In this document: positions 37,460-46,343 of the stretch, piece after piece
How positions within the stretch are numbered: position 1 is the first letter of the stretch
Layout of the letters: each line of letters starts with the position of its first letter
Source of the DNA: Hymenobacter ruricola
Lineage (GTDB): Bacteria; Bacteroidota; Bacteroidia; Cytophagales; Hymenobacteraceae
Direction: 5' to 3'
Assembly: GCF_015694525.1 (NCBI RefSeq)
Contig: NZ_JADQDM010000002.1
Location: 1-64,000, forward strand
DNA: 64,000 bases
Made by a program: the position numbers and the translations under genes
Notes under the pieces: model-generated
Database searches by the model: none
Told to the model about the DNA's origin: nothing
Seen by the model: the letters and a program-made list of their open reading frames with translations, nothing else

Positions 37460-38125
37460 GCAGCTCCGAATCGTCGGTACGTGCCCCGCCAGCAGGTGGA
37501 AGAGCCGTTCAAAATCAACCAAAAAATCACGGCCCGCGAGGTGCGCCTTGTTGGCGACAACGTGGAGCAGGGCGTGTATCCCATCGACCAGGCCCGCAAG
37601 ATGGCGCAGGACCAGAATCTCGACCTCGTCGAGATTTCGCCCACCGCCACGCCGCCCGTTTGCCGCGTCATCGACTACTCGAAATTCAAGTACGAGCAGA
37701 AGAAGAAGACCCGCGAGCTAAAGGCCAAGCAAACCAAGGTCGTCCTCAAGGAAATCCGTTTCGGTCCCAACACCGACGAGCACGACTTTGCCTTCAAGGT
37801 GAAGCACGCCCAGGAGTTTTTGCGCGAAGGCGCGAAAATCAAGAGCTACGTGCACTTCGTGGGCCGCAGCATCGTGTTCAAAGAGCGGGGCGAAATCCTG
37901 CTGCTCAAGTTTGCCCAGGCCCTTGAGGACCTGGCCAAAGTAGAGCAACTGCCCAAGCTCGAAGGCAAGCGCATGTTCCTGTACCTCGCGCCGAAAGCGG
38001 CCGTTGTGGCGAAGGCCGCAGCCAAGCCGGCCGCGTCGGCATCCGACGCCAAACCCGAAAAGAAAGCTGCCAAGCCCGCGGAAGCGCCCGAAGCAGCTCC
38101 GGCTTCCACCAACGACGCCGAATAG
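37457..38125 (+). CDS. infC: Translation initiation factor IF-3
   Basis: 222 residues from the ATA at 37457 (214 from the GTG at 37481). IF3 binds the 30S subunit, keeps it dissociated and checks start codons. The N-domain reads [22 protein letters not shown] and [21 protein letters not shown], joined by the basic linker [17 protein letters not shown] to the C-domain ([41 protein letters not shown]). A 40-residue Ala/Lys/Pro tail follows, common in this phylum. The residues coded between ATA and GTG (AAPNRRY) continue the family N-terminus, and the AGGAGG is spaced for the ATA, so ATA is preferred. Confidence 0.93.
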   Translation: MAAPNRRYVPRQQVEEPFKINQKITAREVRLVGDNVEQGVYPIDQARKMAQDQNLDLVEISPTATPPVCRVIDYSKFKYEQKKKTRELKAKQTKVVLKEIRFGPNTDEHDFAFKVKHAQEFLREGAKIKSYVHFVGRSIVFKERGEILLLKFAQALEDLAKVEQLPKLEGKRMFLYLAPKAAVVAKAAAKPAASASDAKPEKKAAKPAEAPEAAPASTNDAE

Positions 38126-38209
38126 ATTTTACCCGGTTGCGGATGGCTTCCCGACCCCCGGTCAGTGAGCAATCAACAATCAACAACCAACCCTCCAACA
38201 ACCACTACA

Positions 38210-38404
38210 ATGCCGAAAGTAAAGACGAAATCCGGTGCCAAGAAGCGCTTTGCGCTCACCGGAACGGGCAAGGTGAAGCGGAAGCACGCCTTCAAGTCGC
38301 ACATTCTCACGAAGAAGACCACCAAGCAGAAGCGCGGCCTGACCCACACCGGCCTCGTGAGCAGCGCCGACATGAGCCGCGTGCGCCAGATGCTTAACTT
38401 TTAA
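38210..38404 (+). CDS. rpmI: 50S ribosomal protein bL35
   Basis: 64 residues, very basic, with the family signature [20 protein letters not shown] and [15 protein letters not shown] component of the large subunit. The ATG at 38210 is set by the conserved PKVKTKS start. The 40 nt before it are almost free of G and made of CAA-type repeats, an unstructured leader without a Shine-Dalgarno site. It lies 84 bp after infC and before rplT. Confidence 0.96.
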   Translation: MPKVKTKSGAKKRFALTGTGKVKRKHAFKSHILTKKTTKQKRGLTHTGLVSSADMSRVRQMLNF

Positions 38405-38406
38405 TT

Positions 38407-38497
38407 AGGAATTATAAATTATGAATTAGAAATCAGACAGTCATTTGCGCGCTGCTGTTTTTAATTTATAACTCATAATTTTTAATTCATAATTCCT
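38407..38497. repeat. AT-rich inverted repeat between rpmI and rplT
   Basis: AGGAATTAT at 38407-38415 and ATGAATTA shortly after are mirrored by TTAATTCATAATTCCT at 38482-38497, with further AATTTATAA/TTATAAATT pairing inside. The element is about 20% GC in a roughly 63% GC neighbourhood. It could fold in the rpmI-rplT mRNA or be a small insertion; which one is not decided. Confidence 0.6.
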
Positions 38498-38562
38498 TAT
38501 AAACCAGGCTTCCGGCTCTAAGACCCTAACCCCGTCGCCGGCTGCCAAAAACTCCTCAGGTT

Positions 38563-38907
38563 ATGCCAAGAAGTGTCAACCACGTGGCCTCGCGCCACCG
38601 CCGTAAGAAAATCATGCGTTTGGCGAAAGGCTACTACGGCCGTCGCAAAAACGTGTGGACCGTAGCCAAGAACGCCGTTGAAAAAGGCCTTCTCTACGCG
38701 TACCGCGACCGTAAAGTAAAGAAGCGCGAGTTCCGCGCCCTCTGGATTCAGCGCATCAACGCCGGCGCTCGTGAGCACGGCTTGTCGTACTCGCAGCTGA
38801 TGGGCGGCCTGAAAAAGGCCGGCATCGAGCTCAACCGCAAGGTGCTAGCCGACTTGGCCCTGAACCACCCCGAAGCCTTCAAAGGCATCGTGGAAAAGGC
38901 GAAGTAA
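38563..38907 (+). CDS. rplT: 50S ribosomal protein bL20
   Basis: 114 residues. Signature at the N-terminus: [30 protein letters not shown], with [21 protein letters not shown] and a C-terminal [17 protein letters not shown]. Binds 23S rRNA early in assembly, and in other bacteria represses its own operon by binding the mRNA. The AT-rich inverted repeat lies just upstream. A terminator follows. Confidence 0.96.
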   Translation: MPRSVNHVASRHRRKKIMRLAKGYYGRRKNVWTVAKNAVEKGLLYAYRDRKVKKREFRALWIQRINAGAREHGLSYSQLMGGLKKAGIELNRKVLADLALNHPEAFKGIVEKAK

Positions 38908-38930
38908 TTCCCTTTCGGGCGTTATCCATC

Positions 38931-38970
38931 AAGAGAACGTTGAACCTCGGGTTCAGCGTTTTCTTGTTTT
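38931..38970 (+). terminator. Intrinsic terminator of the infC-rplT operon
   Basis: 16-bp stem with two G-T pairs (38931-38946 with 38950-38965), 3-nt loop, and a T-rich tail (TTTTCTTGTTTT). Confidence 0.8.
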
Positions 38971-39063
38971 GGGCCCTTGCAGCCCGGTTTTAACCTTGAT
39001 GAGTTGAAGACTGAAACACCACAAATGGGTGATTGAGCCGACTCCGACGGAAAAGGGCCTAAA

Positions 39064-39102
39064 ACGAAAAAACCGCTTCAGCGCACGGCCAAAACGGTTT
39101 TT
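39064..39102 (-). terminator. Probable terminator of tRNA-Met
   Basis: On the minus strand AAAAACCG (39102-39095) pairs with CGGTTTTT (39075-39068) across a 19-nt loop, then CGTTTT. It begins five bases after the tRNA 3' end. Confidence 0.6.
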
Positions 39103-39106
39103 GAAG

Positions 39107-39180
39107 TAGCGGGGACGAGAGTTGAACTCGTGACCTCAGGGTTATGAATCCTGTGCTCTAACCAACTGAGCTACCCCGCC
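39107..39180 (-). tRNA. tRNA-Met (anticodon CAT)
   Basis: 74 nt cloverleaf. Acceptor GGCGGGG pairs with CCCCGCT (last pair G-U), D arm GCTCAGTTGGTTAGAGC, anticodon arm CAGGA-TTCATAA-CCCTG, T arm ACGAG-TTCAACT-CTCGT, discriminator A. CCA is not encoded. The anticodon stem lacks the three G-C pairs of initiator tRNA, so it is an elongator; a lysidine-modified tRNA-Ile2, which also has CAT, cannot be excluded by eye. Confidence 0.93.
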
Positions 39181-39196
39181 GGGTTTTTTGTGGGTG

Positions 39197-39228
39197 CAAA
39201 GGTAACGCGATAATAGGCCCCGGCGCAA
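39197..39228 (-). promoter_or_regulatory. Consensus promoter of tRNA-Met
   Basis: On the minus strand TTG (39228-39226) and TACCTTTG (39204-39197) are separated by 21 bp, a full match to the Bacteroidota sigma factor consensus. Predicted start about 39191, 11 nt before the mature 5' end. Confidence 0.75.
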
Positions 39229-39312
39229 GGTTTGGGGCCAAAAACACTGTATTTCTCCCGCGCTCCGCTGGCTCAGGCCGGTTGCTATTGGGGCGCCCTC
39301 GTTTTTTCTCCT

Positions 39313-39726
39313 ATGGCTTCGCCTGATATTCAGTCCAAAACGCGCTTCGTGGTGGAATTTCCCATCAACGCCTCGCCCAAAATTCTTTTTCCATACCTGG
39401 CCACGGCGTCGGGGCTTTCCCAGTGGTTTTGCGACGATGTGCGCTACGTGGAAGGGCAACGCCTCAATTTTATCTGGGACAACGAAAACCACTACGCCGA
39501 AATTTCGGGCCAGCGCCTGAACCGCGCGGTGCGCTTCGTGTTCCTCAACGAGCAGCGCCAGCCCATTTCGGACGCAAACTTTCTGGAATTTACCCTCGAT
39601 TCTTCGCAGGTGACCGATGAAGTGTACCTGCGCGTCGTCGACTACTCGGCGGGCCACGACGCGGCCGAGCAGCACGAGATGTGGGAGGGGTTGGTGGGCA
39701 AACTGCGGGAGCAAGTAGGGGGGTAG
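39313..39726 (+). CDS. START-like domain protein
   Basis: 137 residues from the ATG at 39313; the upstream extension to 39232 is not conserved-looking. The sequence FVVEFPINASPKILFPYLATASGLSQWFCDDV resembles the START/AHSA1 helix-grip fold, and YAEISGQRLNRAVRFVFL plus the C-terminal helix MWEGLVGKLREQ complete it. It belongs to a Bacteroidota START-like family (PF19569-type). A small-molecule binding role is inferred from the fold only. LptF/G-type permease follows by 107 bp. Confidence 0.82.
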   Translation: MASPDIQSKTRFVVEFPINASPKILFPYLATASGLSQWFCDDVRYVEGQRLNFIWDNENHYAEISGQRLNRAVRFVFLNEQRQPISDANFLEFTLDSSQVTDEVYLRVVDYSAGHDAAEQHEMWEGLVGKLREQVGG

Positions 39727-39833
39727 CGCCGCGCCAGCTGCCGGTTTGGCCAGGTGCGGTCCGTTTTTCGGTACTTTTTTCCGTTCGTCGTCGTTTCGTA
39801 TCGGGCTGAAACTTATGCTCAGCGCCGCGTTCT

Positions 39834-41288
39834 ATGCTTAAAAAGCTCGACAAGCTCATTCTCAAGGCCTTTGCCGGGCCTTTCCTGCTCACGTTTGCGG
39901 TGGTGCAATTCATTCTGCTCACGCACACGCTGCTCAAATACCTCGACGACATCATCGGCAAGGATTTGGGCACGGCCGTGCTGCTGCAGCTGCTATTCTA
40001 TTTCAGCGTGCTCATCGTGCCGGTGTCGTTGCCGCTGGCCGTGCTGCTGTCCTCGCTGATGACGTACGGCAACCTGGGCGAGCACCACGAGCTGACGGCC
40101 ATTAAGGCCTCGGGCATTGCCCTCACGCGGATTTTGCGCCCGGTGCTCCTGCTCACCCTGGGCCTGGCCGTCGGGGCGTTCTGGTTCAACGAAACCATCG
40201 TGCCGCGCGCCAATCTCAAAGCCTACAGCCTGCTCTGGGACGTGCGGCAGAAGAAGCTGGCGCTCGACATCCGGGAAGGGGTGTTTTACAACGGCATCCC
40301 TGGCTACACCATCAAAGTGGACAAAAAAACGGGCGTTAACGGCGACCGGCTGCACGGCGTGATGATTTACGACCACACCCAAAAGTCCGGCAACTCCACC
40401 GTCATGCTTGCCGATTCGGGCCACATGGCCACTACCCACAACGGCAGCTATCTGGCTTTTGAGCTTTTCCACGGTCACAACTACGTGGAGCAGCCCGACG
40501 CCCAGGACCGCGCCGGCGCCAGCTTCATCCGGCAGGCCTTCGACCACAACGTCATCACGTTTTCGTTGGCTTCCTTCGGCATGACCCGGACCAAGCAGGA
40601 GTTGTTCAAGCAAAACCGGATGATGCTGAACATTCCGCAGCTGCGCTACGCCACCGATTCGGTGCAGAAAAAGCTGCACATCCAGGAACAGGAGCTGCCC
40701 CGCACGATGAACTCCTATTACTCCTACATCCGATTGGATACCACCGGCCGCGCCGCCGCCCGGAAAGTAGAAGGCCTGCGGGTGCCGGCCGCCCGGCTGC
40801 CCGCCGCCACCGCGCCCATTATCGAGCAAGCCCTCAACCGGGCGCGCAACCTGCAGTCCTACGCCAAGTCGACGGCCGAGCGGCTGGACGTGGACGCCCG
40901 CGGCTCGGCGCTTTTCCGCATCGAGATTTACCGGAAGTATTCGCAGTCGGCGGCCATTCTGATGATGTTTCTGATTGGCGCGCCGCTGGGCTCCATCATC
41001 AAAAAAGGCGGACTGGGCGTGCCCATCCTCATTTCCATTCTGTTTTTCATTGTCTATTACGTGCTCAGTATCATGGGCGAGAAATACGGCCGCGAATTTG
41101 TGATGCCGGTGGGCATCGGAATGTGGATGTCGAACCTGGTATTGCTGCCCGCCGGCCTGTTTTTCCTTTACCAGGCCTACAACGACTCCGGCTTGCTGGA
41201 ACTGGACTTCTGGCGCCGCCTGCCGCAGCGCGTGGGCATTCCGGCTTTGCGCAAAATCACGGAGCCGGAAAAGGAATTAGTGGCCTGA
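39834..41288 (+). CDS. LptF/LptG family lipopolysaccharide export permease
   Basis: 484 residues. Three N-terminal transmembrane helices (from LILKAFAGPFLLTFAVVQFI, TLLKYLDDIIGKDLGT), a large periplasmic beta-jellyroll region (about 105-350), and three C-terminal helices (SAAILMMFLIGAPLGSIIKKGGLG, then VPILISILFFIVYYVLS). This is the YjgP/YjgQ pattern; with LptB it drives LPS from the inner membrane to the Lpt bridge. E. coli has two such proteins; only one is present here, and which one it corresponds to is not clear. About 40 residues longer than E. coli homologues are, mostly in the C-terminal tail and the soluble part. Confidence 0.92.
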   Translation: MLKKLDKLILKAFAGPFLLTFAVVQFILLTHTLLKYLDDIIGKDLGTAVLLQLLFYFSVLIVPVSLPLAVLLSSLMTYGNLGEHHELTAIKASGIALTRILRPVLLLTLGLAVGAFWFNETIVPRANLKAYSLLWDVRQKKLALDIREGVFYNGIPGYTIKVDKKTGVNGDRLHGVMIYDHTQKSGNSTVMLADSGHMATTHNGSYLAFELFHGHNYVEQPDAQDRAGASFIRQAFDHNVITFSLASFGMTRTKQELFKQNRMMLNIPQLRYATDSVQKKLHIQEQELPRTMNSYYSYIRLDTTGRAAARKVEGLRVPAARLPAATAPIIEQALNRARNLQSYAKSTAERLDVDARGSALFRIEIYRKYSQSAAILMMFLIGAPLGSIIKKGGLGVPILISILFFIVYYVLSIMGEKYGREFVMPVGIGMWMSNLVLLPAGLFFLYQAYNDSGLLELDFWRRLPQRVGIPALRKITEPEKELVA

Positions 41289-41352
41289 TAAAAGGGCGCC
41301 AAGCCGGCTGTAAAAACCGGGCACCGCGCTTTTATCCTGTTTTAAAATTGCG

Positions 41353-41360
41353 TACCTTTG
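41353..41360 (+). promoter_or_regulatory. -7 promoter element of rpsO
   Basis: TACCTTTG matches TAnnTTTG exactly; predicted start about 41366 and a 73-nt leader. The -33 region is T-rich but has no clear TTG at the right spacing. Confidence 0.55.
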
Positions 41361-41438
41361 CGGCACCCCAATGCGTGGGGTAACCAATCAACATTTTTTA
41401 ACACCCACAATCTAAGACGGGGTAACACCTATCAACCG

Positions 41439-41714
41439 ATGATTCTGACCACTGAAGCAAAACAGGCCATCTTTGAAAAGAACAGCCTGCAAAAGTCGAA
41501 AACCGATACCGGTTCGGCCGAGTCGCAAATTGCCCTCTTCACCCACCGCATCACCCACCTCACCGAGCACCTGAAGGTGAACAAGAAGGACCACAGCACC
41601 CGCCTGGGCCTGCTGAAGCTGGTAGGCAAGCGCCGCAGCATGCTGGATTACCTGCAGCACCGCGAAATCAACCGCTACCGCGCCATCATCAAGGAGCTGG
41701 GCATCCGTAAGTAA
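41439..41714 (+). CDS. rpsO: 30S ribosomal protein uS15
   Basis: 91 residues from ATG 41439; [16 protein letters not shown] is the family start, and the frame open from 41358 is leader. Conserved [50 protein letters not shown] and [12 protein letters not shown] bind the central domain of 16S rRNA. pnp follows downstream, the classical rpsO-pnp order, but here a strong terminator separates them. Confidence 0.97.
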   Translation: MILTTEAKQAIFEKNSLQKSKTDTGSAESQIALFTHRITHLTEHLKVNKKDHSTRLGLLKLVGKRRSMLDYLQHREINRYRAIIKELGIRK

Positions 41715-41727
41715 GTCCAGAGTCTGA

Positions 41728-41768
41728 GAGTAGGGAGCCTTCCAACGAAGGTTCCCTACTCTTTTTTT
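41728..41768 (+). terminator. Intrinsic terminator of rpsO
   Basis: 15-bp stem with one G-T pair (41728-41742 with 41747-41761), CAAC loop, T7 tail. Confidence 0.9.
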
Positions 41769-41916
41769 GTTCGGGTTGGTTTGGCGCCGAGGCTGCCCCC
41801 GACGGTTGGTGTTCATCGGCGCATTGCTGTTGTTTTTATCATGAGTAACGGGGGCCGCTGGCGGCGCTCGTTTTTGGCTGCTCGCCCGCTGTCGCTTTTC
41901 CAAGCAAACCCCGCTG

Positions 41917-44088
41917 ATGTCCCAACCCCAAGCCATTACCAAAACCCTGGCGCTGCCCGACGGCCGCGTCATCTCCATCGAAACCGGCCGCTTGGCCAAA
42001 TTCGCCGACGGCGCCGTGGTGGTGCGCCTCGGCGACACCATGCTGTTGGCCACGGTGGTATCGGCCCCGAGCCAGCGCGAAGGCGTTGACTTCCTGCCGC
42101 TGTCGGTGGACTACCAAGAGAAATTCGGCTCGGCCGGCAAGATTCCCGGCTCGTTCCAGCGCCGCGAAGGCCGCCTGAGCGACTACGAAATCCTGATTTG
42201 CCGCCTCGTCGACCGCATCCTGCGGCCGATGTTCCCCAAAGACTATCACTACGAGGTGCAGGTGATGATTACCCTCATCTCGGCCGACAAAGAGGTGCAG
42301 CCCGACGCGCTGGCCGCCCTGGCTGCTTCGGCCGCATTGTCAATTTCCGACATTCCGTTTGCTGGTCCGATTTCCGAAGTTCGCGTAGCCCGCATCGATG
42401 GCCAGTTCCAGATTAACCCCCGCACTTCCGACCTGGAGCGCGCCGACATGGACCTGATGGTGGGCGCTACCGCCGACTCGGTGGCCATGGTGGAAGGCGC
42501 CATGAAGGAAGTGAGCGAAGAGGAAATGGTAGCAGCCATTGCCTTCGGCCACGAAGCCATCAAGGCCCAGTGCCAGTTGCAAAAGGAGCTCGCCGAGGCC
42601 GTGGGTCGCACGGCCGACTCGCCCACCCGCGAGTATCCTAAGTACGAGGAGAACGAGGAACTGAAAAAGCGCATCCACGAAGGCGTGTACCAAGGCGCCT
42701 ACGATGTGGCCCGCTCGGGCAACACCAAGAAAGCCGGCCGCAAGGAAGGCTTCTCGGGCGTAAAAAAGGCATTTTTGGACCAACTGATTGCCGAACAGCC
42801 GGAACTGGATATGAAGATGTTCAGCCGTTACTATGGCTCGGCCGAGAAGAAGGCCATTCGCGACATGATGGTGAAGGAGCGGGTGCGCCTCGACGGCCGC
42901 CAGCTCACCGAAATCCGCCCCATCTGGTCAGAAATCAACTACTTGCCCGGCGCGCACGGCTCGGCCATTTTCACCCGCGGCGAAACCCAGAGCCTGACCA
43001 CGGCCACGCTCGGCACCAAACTCGATGAGCAAATCATCGACCAGCCGCTGGCCAAGGGCTACTCGAAATTCATGCTGCACTACAACTTCCCCGGTTTCTC
43101 GACCGGTGAAGTGAAGCCGAACCGCGGCGCCGGCCGCCGCGAAATTGGCCACGGCAACCTGGCTTTGCGCTCGCTGCGCCAGGTGCTGCCTTCGGAAGAA
43201 GAAAACCCCTACACCATCCGCATCGTGTCGGACATTCTGGAGTCGAACGGTTCCAGCTCGATGGCTACCGTATGCGCCGGCTCGCTGGCGCTGATGGACG
43301 CGGGCGTGAAGATTTCGGCCGCCGTGGCCGGTATTGCCATGGGCTTGGTGCAGGACAAGGAAACCGGTGAGTACGCCGTACTGAGCGACATTCTCGGCGA
43401 TGAGGACCACCTCGGCGACATGGACTTCAAGGTGACCGGCACGGAAAAGGGCATTTGCGCCTGCCAGATGGACATCAAAATCCAAGGCTTGAGCAACGAG
43501 ATTCTGACCGCTGCCTTGCACCAGGCACGCGAGGGCCGTCTGCATATTCTCGGCGAAATGGCGAAGACGATTTCGGCCCCGGCGCCGGAGCTGAAGCCTC
43601 ACACCCCGCGCTCGCACAAGATGCTCATCGACAAAGAGTTTATCGGTGCGGTAATCGGGCCAGGCGGCAAAGTGATTCAGCAGATTCAGAAGGACACCAA
43701 CGCCACGGTGATTATTGAGGAGAAGGACGAAAAGGGCCACGTGAGCATCTACGCCTCCAACCAGGAGGACATGCAGGGCGCCATCGACCGGATTCGCGCC
43801 ATCGCGGCCCAGCCCGAAGTAGGCGAGGTGTACAAGGGCAAAGTGCGCAGCATTCAGCCGTACGGTGCTTTCGTGGAGATTATGCCGGGCAAAGACGGCC
43901 TGCTGCACATCTCGGAAGTGACGCACGAGCGGATTCAGACGCTGGAAGGCTTGCTGGAAGTGGGGCAGGACATCGACGTGAAACTGGTGGAAATCGACAA
44001 GAAAACCGGCAAGTACCGGCTCTCGCGCAAGGTGCTTCTGCCCAAGCCGGAGGCCGCGGCCGCCAGCAACGGCGAGGCGAAAGCCTAG
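41917..44088 (+). CDS. pnp: Polyribonucleotide nucleotidyltransferase
   Basis: 723 residues. A phosphorolytic 3'-5' exoribonuclease, trimeric, central to mRNA decay. Two RNase PH domains (about 10-230 and 325-550: [27 protein letters not shown]-type motif as [15 protein letters not shown]) flank a helical domain. The KH domain ([21 protein letters not shown] region near 570) and S1 domain ([20 protein letters not shown] near 640) bind RNA. The ATG at 41917 fits the family. It is downstream of rpsO, beyond its terminator; read-through or a promoter in 41769-41916 must express it. Confidence 0.96.
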   Translation: MSQPQAITKTLALPDGRVISIETGRLAKFADGAVVVRLGDTMLLATVVSAPSQREGVDFLPLSVDYQEKFGSAGKIPGSFQRREGRLSDYEILICRLVDRILRPMFPKDYHYEVQVMITLISADKEVQPDALAALAASAALSISDIPFAGPISEVRVARIDGQFQINPRTSDLERADMDLMVGATADSVAMVEGAMKEVSEEEMVAAIAFGHEAIKAQCQLQKELAEAVGRTADSPTREYPKYEENEELKKRIHEGVYQGAYDVARSGNTKKAGRKEGFSGVKKAFLDQLIAEQPELDMKMFSRYYGSAEKKAIRDMMVKERVRLDGRQLTEIRPIWSEINYLPGAHGSAIFTRGETQSLTTATLGTKLDEQIIDQPLAKGYSKFMLHYNFPGFSTGEVKPNRGAGRREIGHGNLALRSLRQVLPSEEENPYTIRIVSDILESNGSSSMATVCAGSLALMDAGVKISAAVAGIAMGLVQDKETGEYAVLSDILGDEDHLGDMDFKVTGTEKGICACQMDIKIQGLSNEILTAALHQAREGRLHILGEMAKTISAPAPELKPHTPRSHKMLIDKEFIGAVIGPGGKVIQQIQKDTNATVIIEEKDEKGHVSIYASNQEDMQGAIDRIRAIAAQPEVGEVYKGKVRSIQPYGAFVEIMPGKDGLLHISEVTHERIQTLEGLLEVGQDIDVKLVEIDKKTGKYRLSRKVLLPKPEAAAASNGEAKA

Positions 44089-44116
44089 CGAACCGGCGCC
44101 GCCTGAGAACTTAAAG

Positions 44117-44142
44117 CAGAGGGAGCCTGTTGGCTTCCTCTG
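44117..44142 (+). terminator. Hairpin after pnp, possible weak terminator
   Basis: 11-bp arms with one G-T pair (CAGAGGGAGCC and partner), 4-nt loop, but no T run afterwards. Confidence 0.35.
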
Positions 44143-44210
44143 ACTTAGGGACTGGCCGGGCGGCTTTTTCTTACGTATAACCCCATCAGATATCGTTCTT
44201 ACCTAGTCCC

Positions 44211-45074
44211 ATGAGACAGCTAAAAATTAGTAAGCAGATTACCAACCGCGAAAGCCAGTCGCTGGACAAGTACCTCCAGGAGATTGGCAAGGTTGATTTG
44301 CTCACGCCCGATGAGGAGGTGACGCTCGCGCAGCGTATCCGCGACGGGGACCAGCAGGCGCTGGAAAAACTGACGAAAGCCAACCTGCGCTTCGTGGTGT
44401 CGGTGGCCAAGCAATACCAGAACCAGGGCCTTTCGCTCGGTGACCTTATCAACGAAGGCAACCTCGGCCTCATCAAAGCGGCCAAACGCTTCGACGAAAC
44501 CCGTGGTTTTAAGTTTATTTCGTACGCCGTGTGGTGGATTCGTCAGTCCATCCTGCAGGCCTTGGCCGAGCAGAGCCGCATCGTGCGTCTGCCCCTGAAC
44601 CGCGTGGGTTCGCTGAACAAAATCAGCAAATCCTTCTCGGAACTGGAGCAGAAATTCGAGCGTGAACCCTCGCCGGAGGAAATAGCCGAGGTGCTTGAGT
44701 TGACTACTTCGGAAGTAGTGGACACCTTGAAAATCAGCGGCCGCCACGTATCGGTGGATGCCCCGTTTGTGCAAGGCGAGGAGAACCGCCTGCTCGACGT
44801 GCTCGAAAACGAGGACGAGGAGTCGCCGGACATGGCCCTGATGAACGACTCGCTCCGCAAGGAGGTGCAGCGCGCCCTGAGCACGCTCACCAAGCGCGAG
44901 GCCGACGTGATTACGCTGTACTTCGGCCTGAACGGCGAAGCGGCGCTAACGCTGGAAGAAATTGGCGAGAAGTTTAACCTGACCCGCGAGCGGGTGCGCC
45001 AGATTAAGGAGAAGGCCATTCGCCGCTTGCGCCACACGTCGCGCTCGAAGGCCTTGAAGCCCTACCTCGGCTAA
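44211..45074 (+). CDS. rpoD: RNA polymerase primary sigma factor (RpoD/SigA)
   Basis: 287 residues, the short primary sigma factor of Bacteroidota that lacks most of region 1.1. [32 protein letters not shown] is the typical N-terminus with region 1.2. Region 2 ([37 protein letters not shown], then [13 protein letters not shown]) and region 4 ([36 protein letters not shown]) are complete. It recognises TAnnTTTG promoters like those listed in this window. Terminator follows. Confidence 0.96.
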   Translation: MRQLKISKQITNRESQSLDKYLQEIGKVDLLTPDEEVTLAQRIRDGDQQALEKLTKANLRFVVSVAKQYQNQGLSLGDLINEGNLGLIKAAKRFDETRGFKFISYAVWWIRQSILQALAEQSRIVRLPLNRVGSLNKISKSFSELEQKFEREPSPEEIAEVLELTTSEVVDTLKISGRHVSVDAPFVQGEENRLLDVLENEDEESPDMALMNDSLRKEVQRALSTLTKREADVITLYFGLNGEAALTLEEIGEKFNLTRERVRQIKEKAIRRLRHTSRSKALKPYLG

Positions 45075-45096
45075 GTTCTGCTTATTTTTGTTGTTG

Positions 45097-45127
45097 AAAA
45101 ACCCCGACTGTAAGGTTGGGGTTTTTT
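45097..45127 (+). terminator. Intrinsic terminator of rpoD
   Basis: A5-C4 tract at 45097-45105 pairs with G4-T5 (45118 onward), inner G-T pairs, loop GTAA, T6 tail. Confidence 0.85.
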
Positions 45128-45166
45128 GTACGGTTTTGTTAAGTTGAGCGTCTACCGGGGCGTACC

Positions 45167-45247
45167 GCGAAGTTTGCTTCGCATTCCGGTGGCGCCGTTA
45201 GCCAACAACCACTTTTCGTTCATCGATACGCGGAGCAGAACTCCGCG
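45167..45247. repeat. Two short hairpins upstream of trxB
   Basis: GCGAAG-TTTG-CTTCGC at 45167-45182 and CGCGGAG-CAGAA-CTCCGCG at 45229-45247. They are unlike the five-copy palindrome family and may be remnants of another extragenic repeat. Confidence 0.45.
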
Positions 45248-45257
45248 CTACAGCACA

Positions 45258-46193
45258 ATGTCTGAACACATCAAATGCCTGATTATCGGCTCCGGCCCGG
45301 CTGGCTATACCGCCGCTATTTACGCTGCGCGTGCTAACATGGCGCCGGTTATGTACATGGGCTTGCAGCCCGGCGGGCAGCTCACCATTACCAACGACGT
45401 GGAGAATTTTCCCGGCTACCCGGACGGCATCATGGGCCCGGAGATGATGGAAGACCTGAAAAAGCAGGCCACCCGATTCGGCACGGATATCCGCTATGGC
45501 ATTGCTACGGCGGTGGACTTCTCGGTGACGCCGCGCCGCGTGACCATTGACGAAACTATTGAACTGACGGCTGACGCGGTGATTATTGCCACGGGTGCTT
45601 CCGCCAAGTGGCTGGGGCTGCCGTCAGAAGCCAAGCTGAATGGGTCGGGGGTTTCGGCCTGCGCCGTGTGCGATGGATTCTTCTACCGCGGGCAGGAAGT
45701 GGCCATTGTGGGCGCCGGCGATACGGCTGCGGAGGAAGCCACCTACCTGGCCAACCTGGCGAGCAAGGTGACCATGATAGTGCGCAAGAGCGAGATGAAA
45801 GCCTCGAAAATCATGCAGAAGCGCGTGCTCGACAACCCCAAGATTGAGGTGCTGTTCGACACGGTGACGGATGAGATTCTGGGTGAGCACAGCGTGGAAG
45901 GCGTGCGGGTAAAAAACCTGCTGACCCACGAAACGCGTGAGATTCCGCTGACGGGCTTCTTCGTGGCCATCGGGCACGAGCCGAATTCCAAGATTTTCCA
46001 GCCCTACCTGCACCACGACGAGCAGGGCTACCTGAAAACCATTCCCGGCAGCAGCAAGACCAACATCGACGGCGTGTTTGCCTGCGGTGATGTGCAGGAC
46101 TATACCTACCGCCAAGCCGTGACGGCGGCCGGCTCCGGCTGCATGGCGGCGTTGGATGCCGAGCGCTACTTGGCCGCGCTGGGCATACACTAA
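45258..46193 (+). CDS. trxB: Thioredoxin reductase
   Basis: 311 residues from ATG 45258; the frame open from 45126 adds unconserved residues through hairpin DNA. FAD-binding GSGPAG at 11-16, the redox pair C135-AV-C138 in SACAVCDGFFYRG, the NADPH-binding GAGDTAAEEA at about 152, and the C-terminal FACGDVQDYTYRQAVTAAGSG are all present. It reduces thioredoxin with NADPH in the cytoplasm. An extragenic palindrome begins 19 bp after the stop. Confidence 0.95.
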   Translation: MSEHIKCLIIGSGPAGYTAAIYAARANMAPVMYMGLQPGGQLTITNDVENFPGYPDGIMGPEMMEDLKKQATRFGTDIRYGIATAVDFSVTPRRVTIDETIELTADAVIIATGASAKWLGLPSEAKLNGSGVSACAVCDGFFYRGQEVAIVGAGDTAAEEATYLANLASKVTMIVRKSEMKASKIMQKRVLDNPKIEVLFDTVTDEILGEHSVEGVRVKNLLTHETREIPLTGFFVAIGHEPNSKIFQPYLHHDEQGYLKTIPGSSKTNIDGVFACGDVQDYTYRQAVTAAGSGCMAALDAERYLAALGIH

Positions 46194-46211
46194 GCATTAA
46201 ATTTGCGTTTC

Positions 46212-46317
46212 GAACGTCATGCAGAGCGTAGCGAAGCATCTTTACCGCGCAACGCAATTCAATCATTGGAATTGCGTTGCGCGGTAAAGATGCTTCGCTA
46301 CGCTCTGCATGACGTTC
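46212..46317. repeat. Extragenic palindrome, copy 3 (perfect 49-bp arms)
   Basis: Arms at 46212-46260 and 46269-46317 are exact reverse complements, 49 bp each, around an 8-nt loop. The outer part carries AACGTCATGCAGAGC and GAAGCATCT; the inner part (TTACCGCGCAACGCAATTC) is partly shared with copy 5. It lies between trxB and the M23 peptidase gene. Confidence 0.95.
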
Positions 46318-46343
46318 CGGATATCAGCTAACCGATTCTGCAT

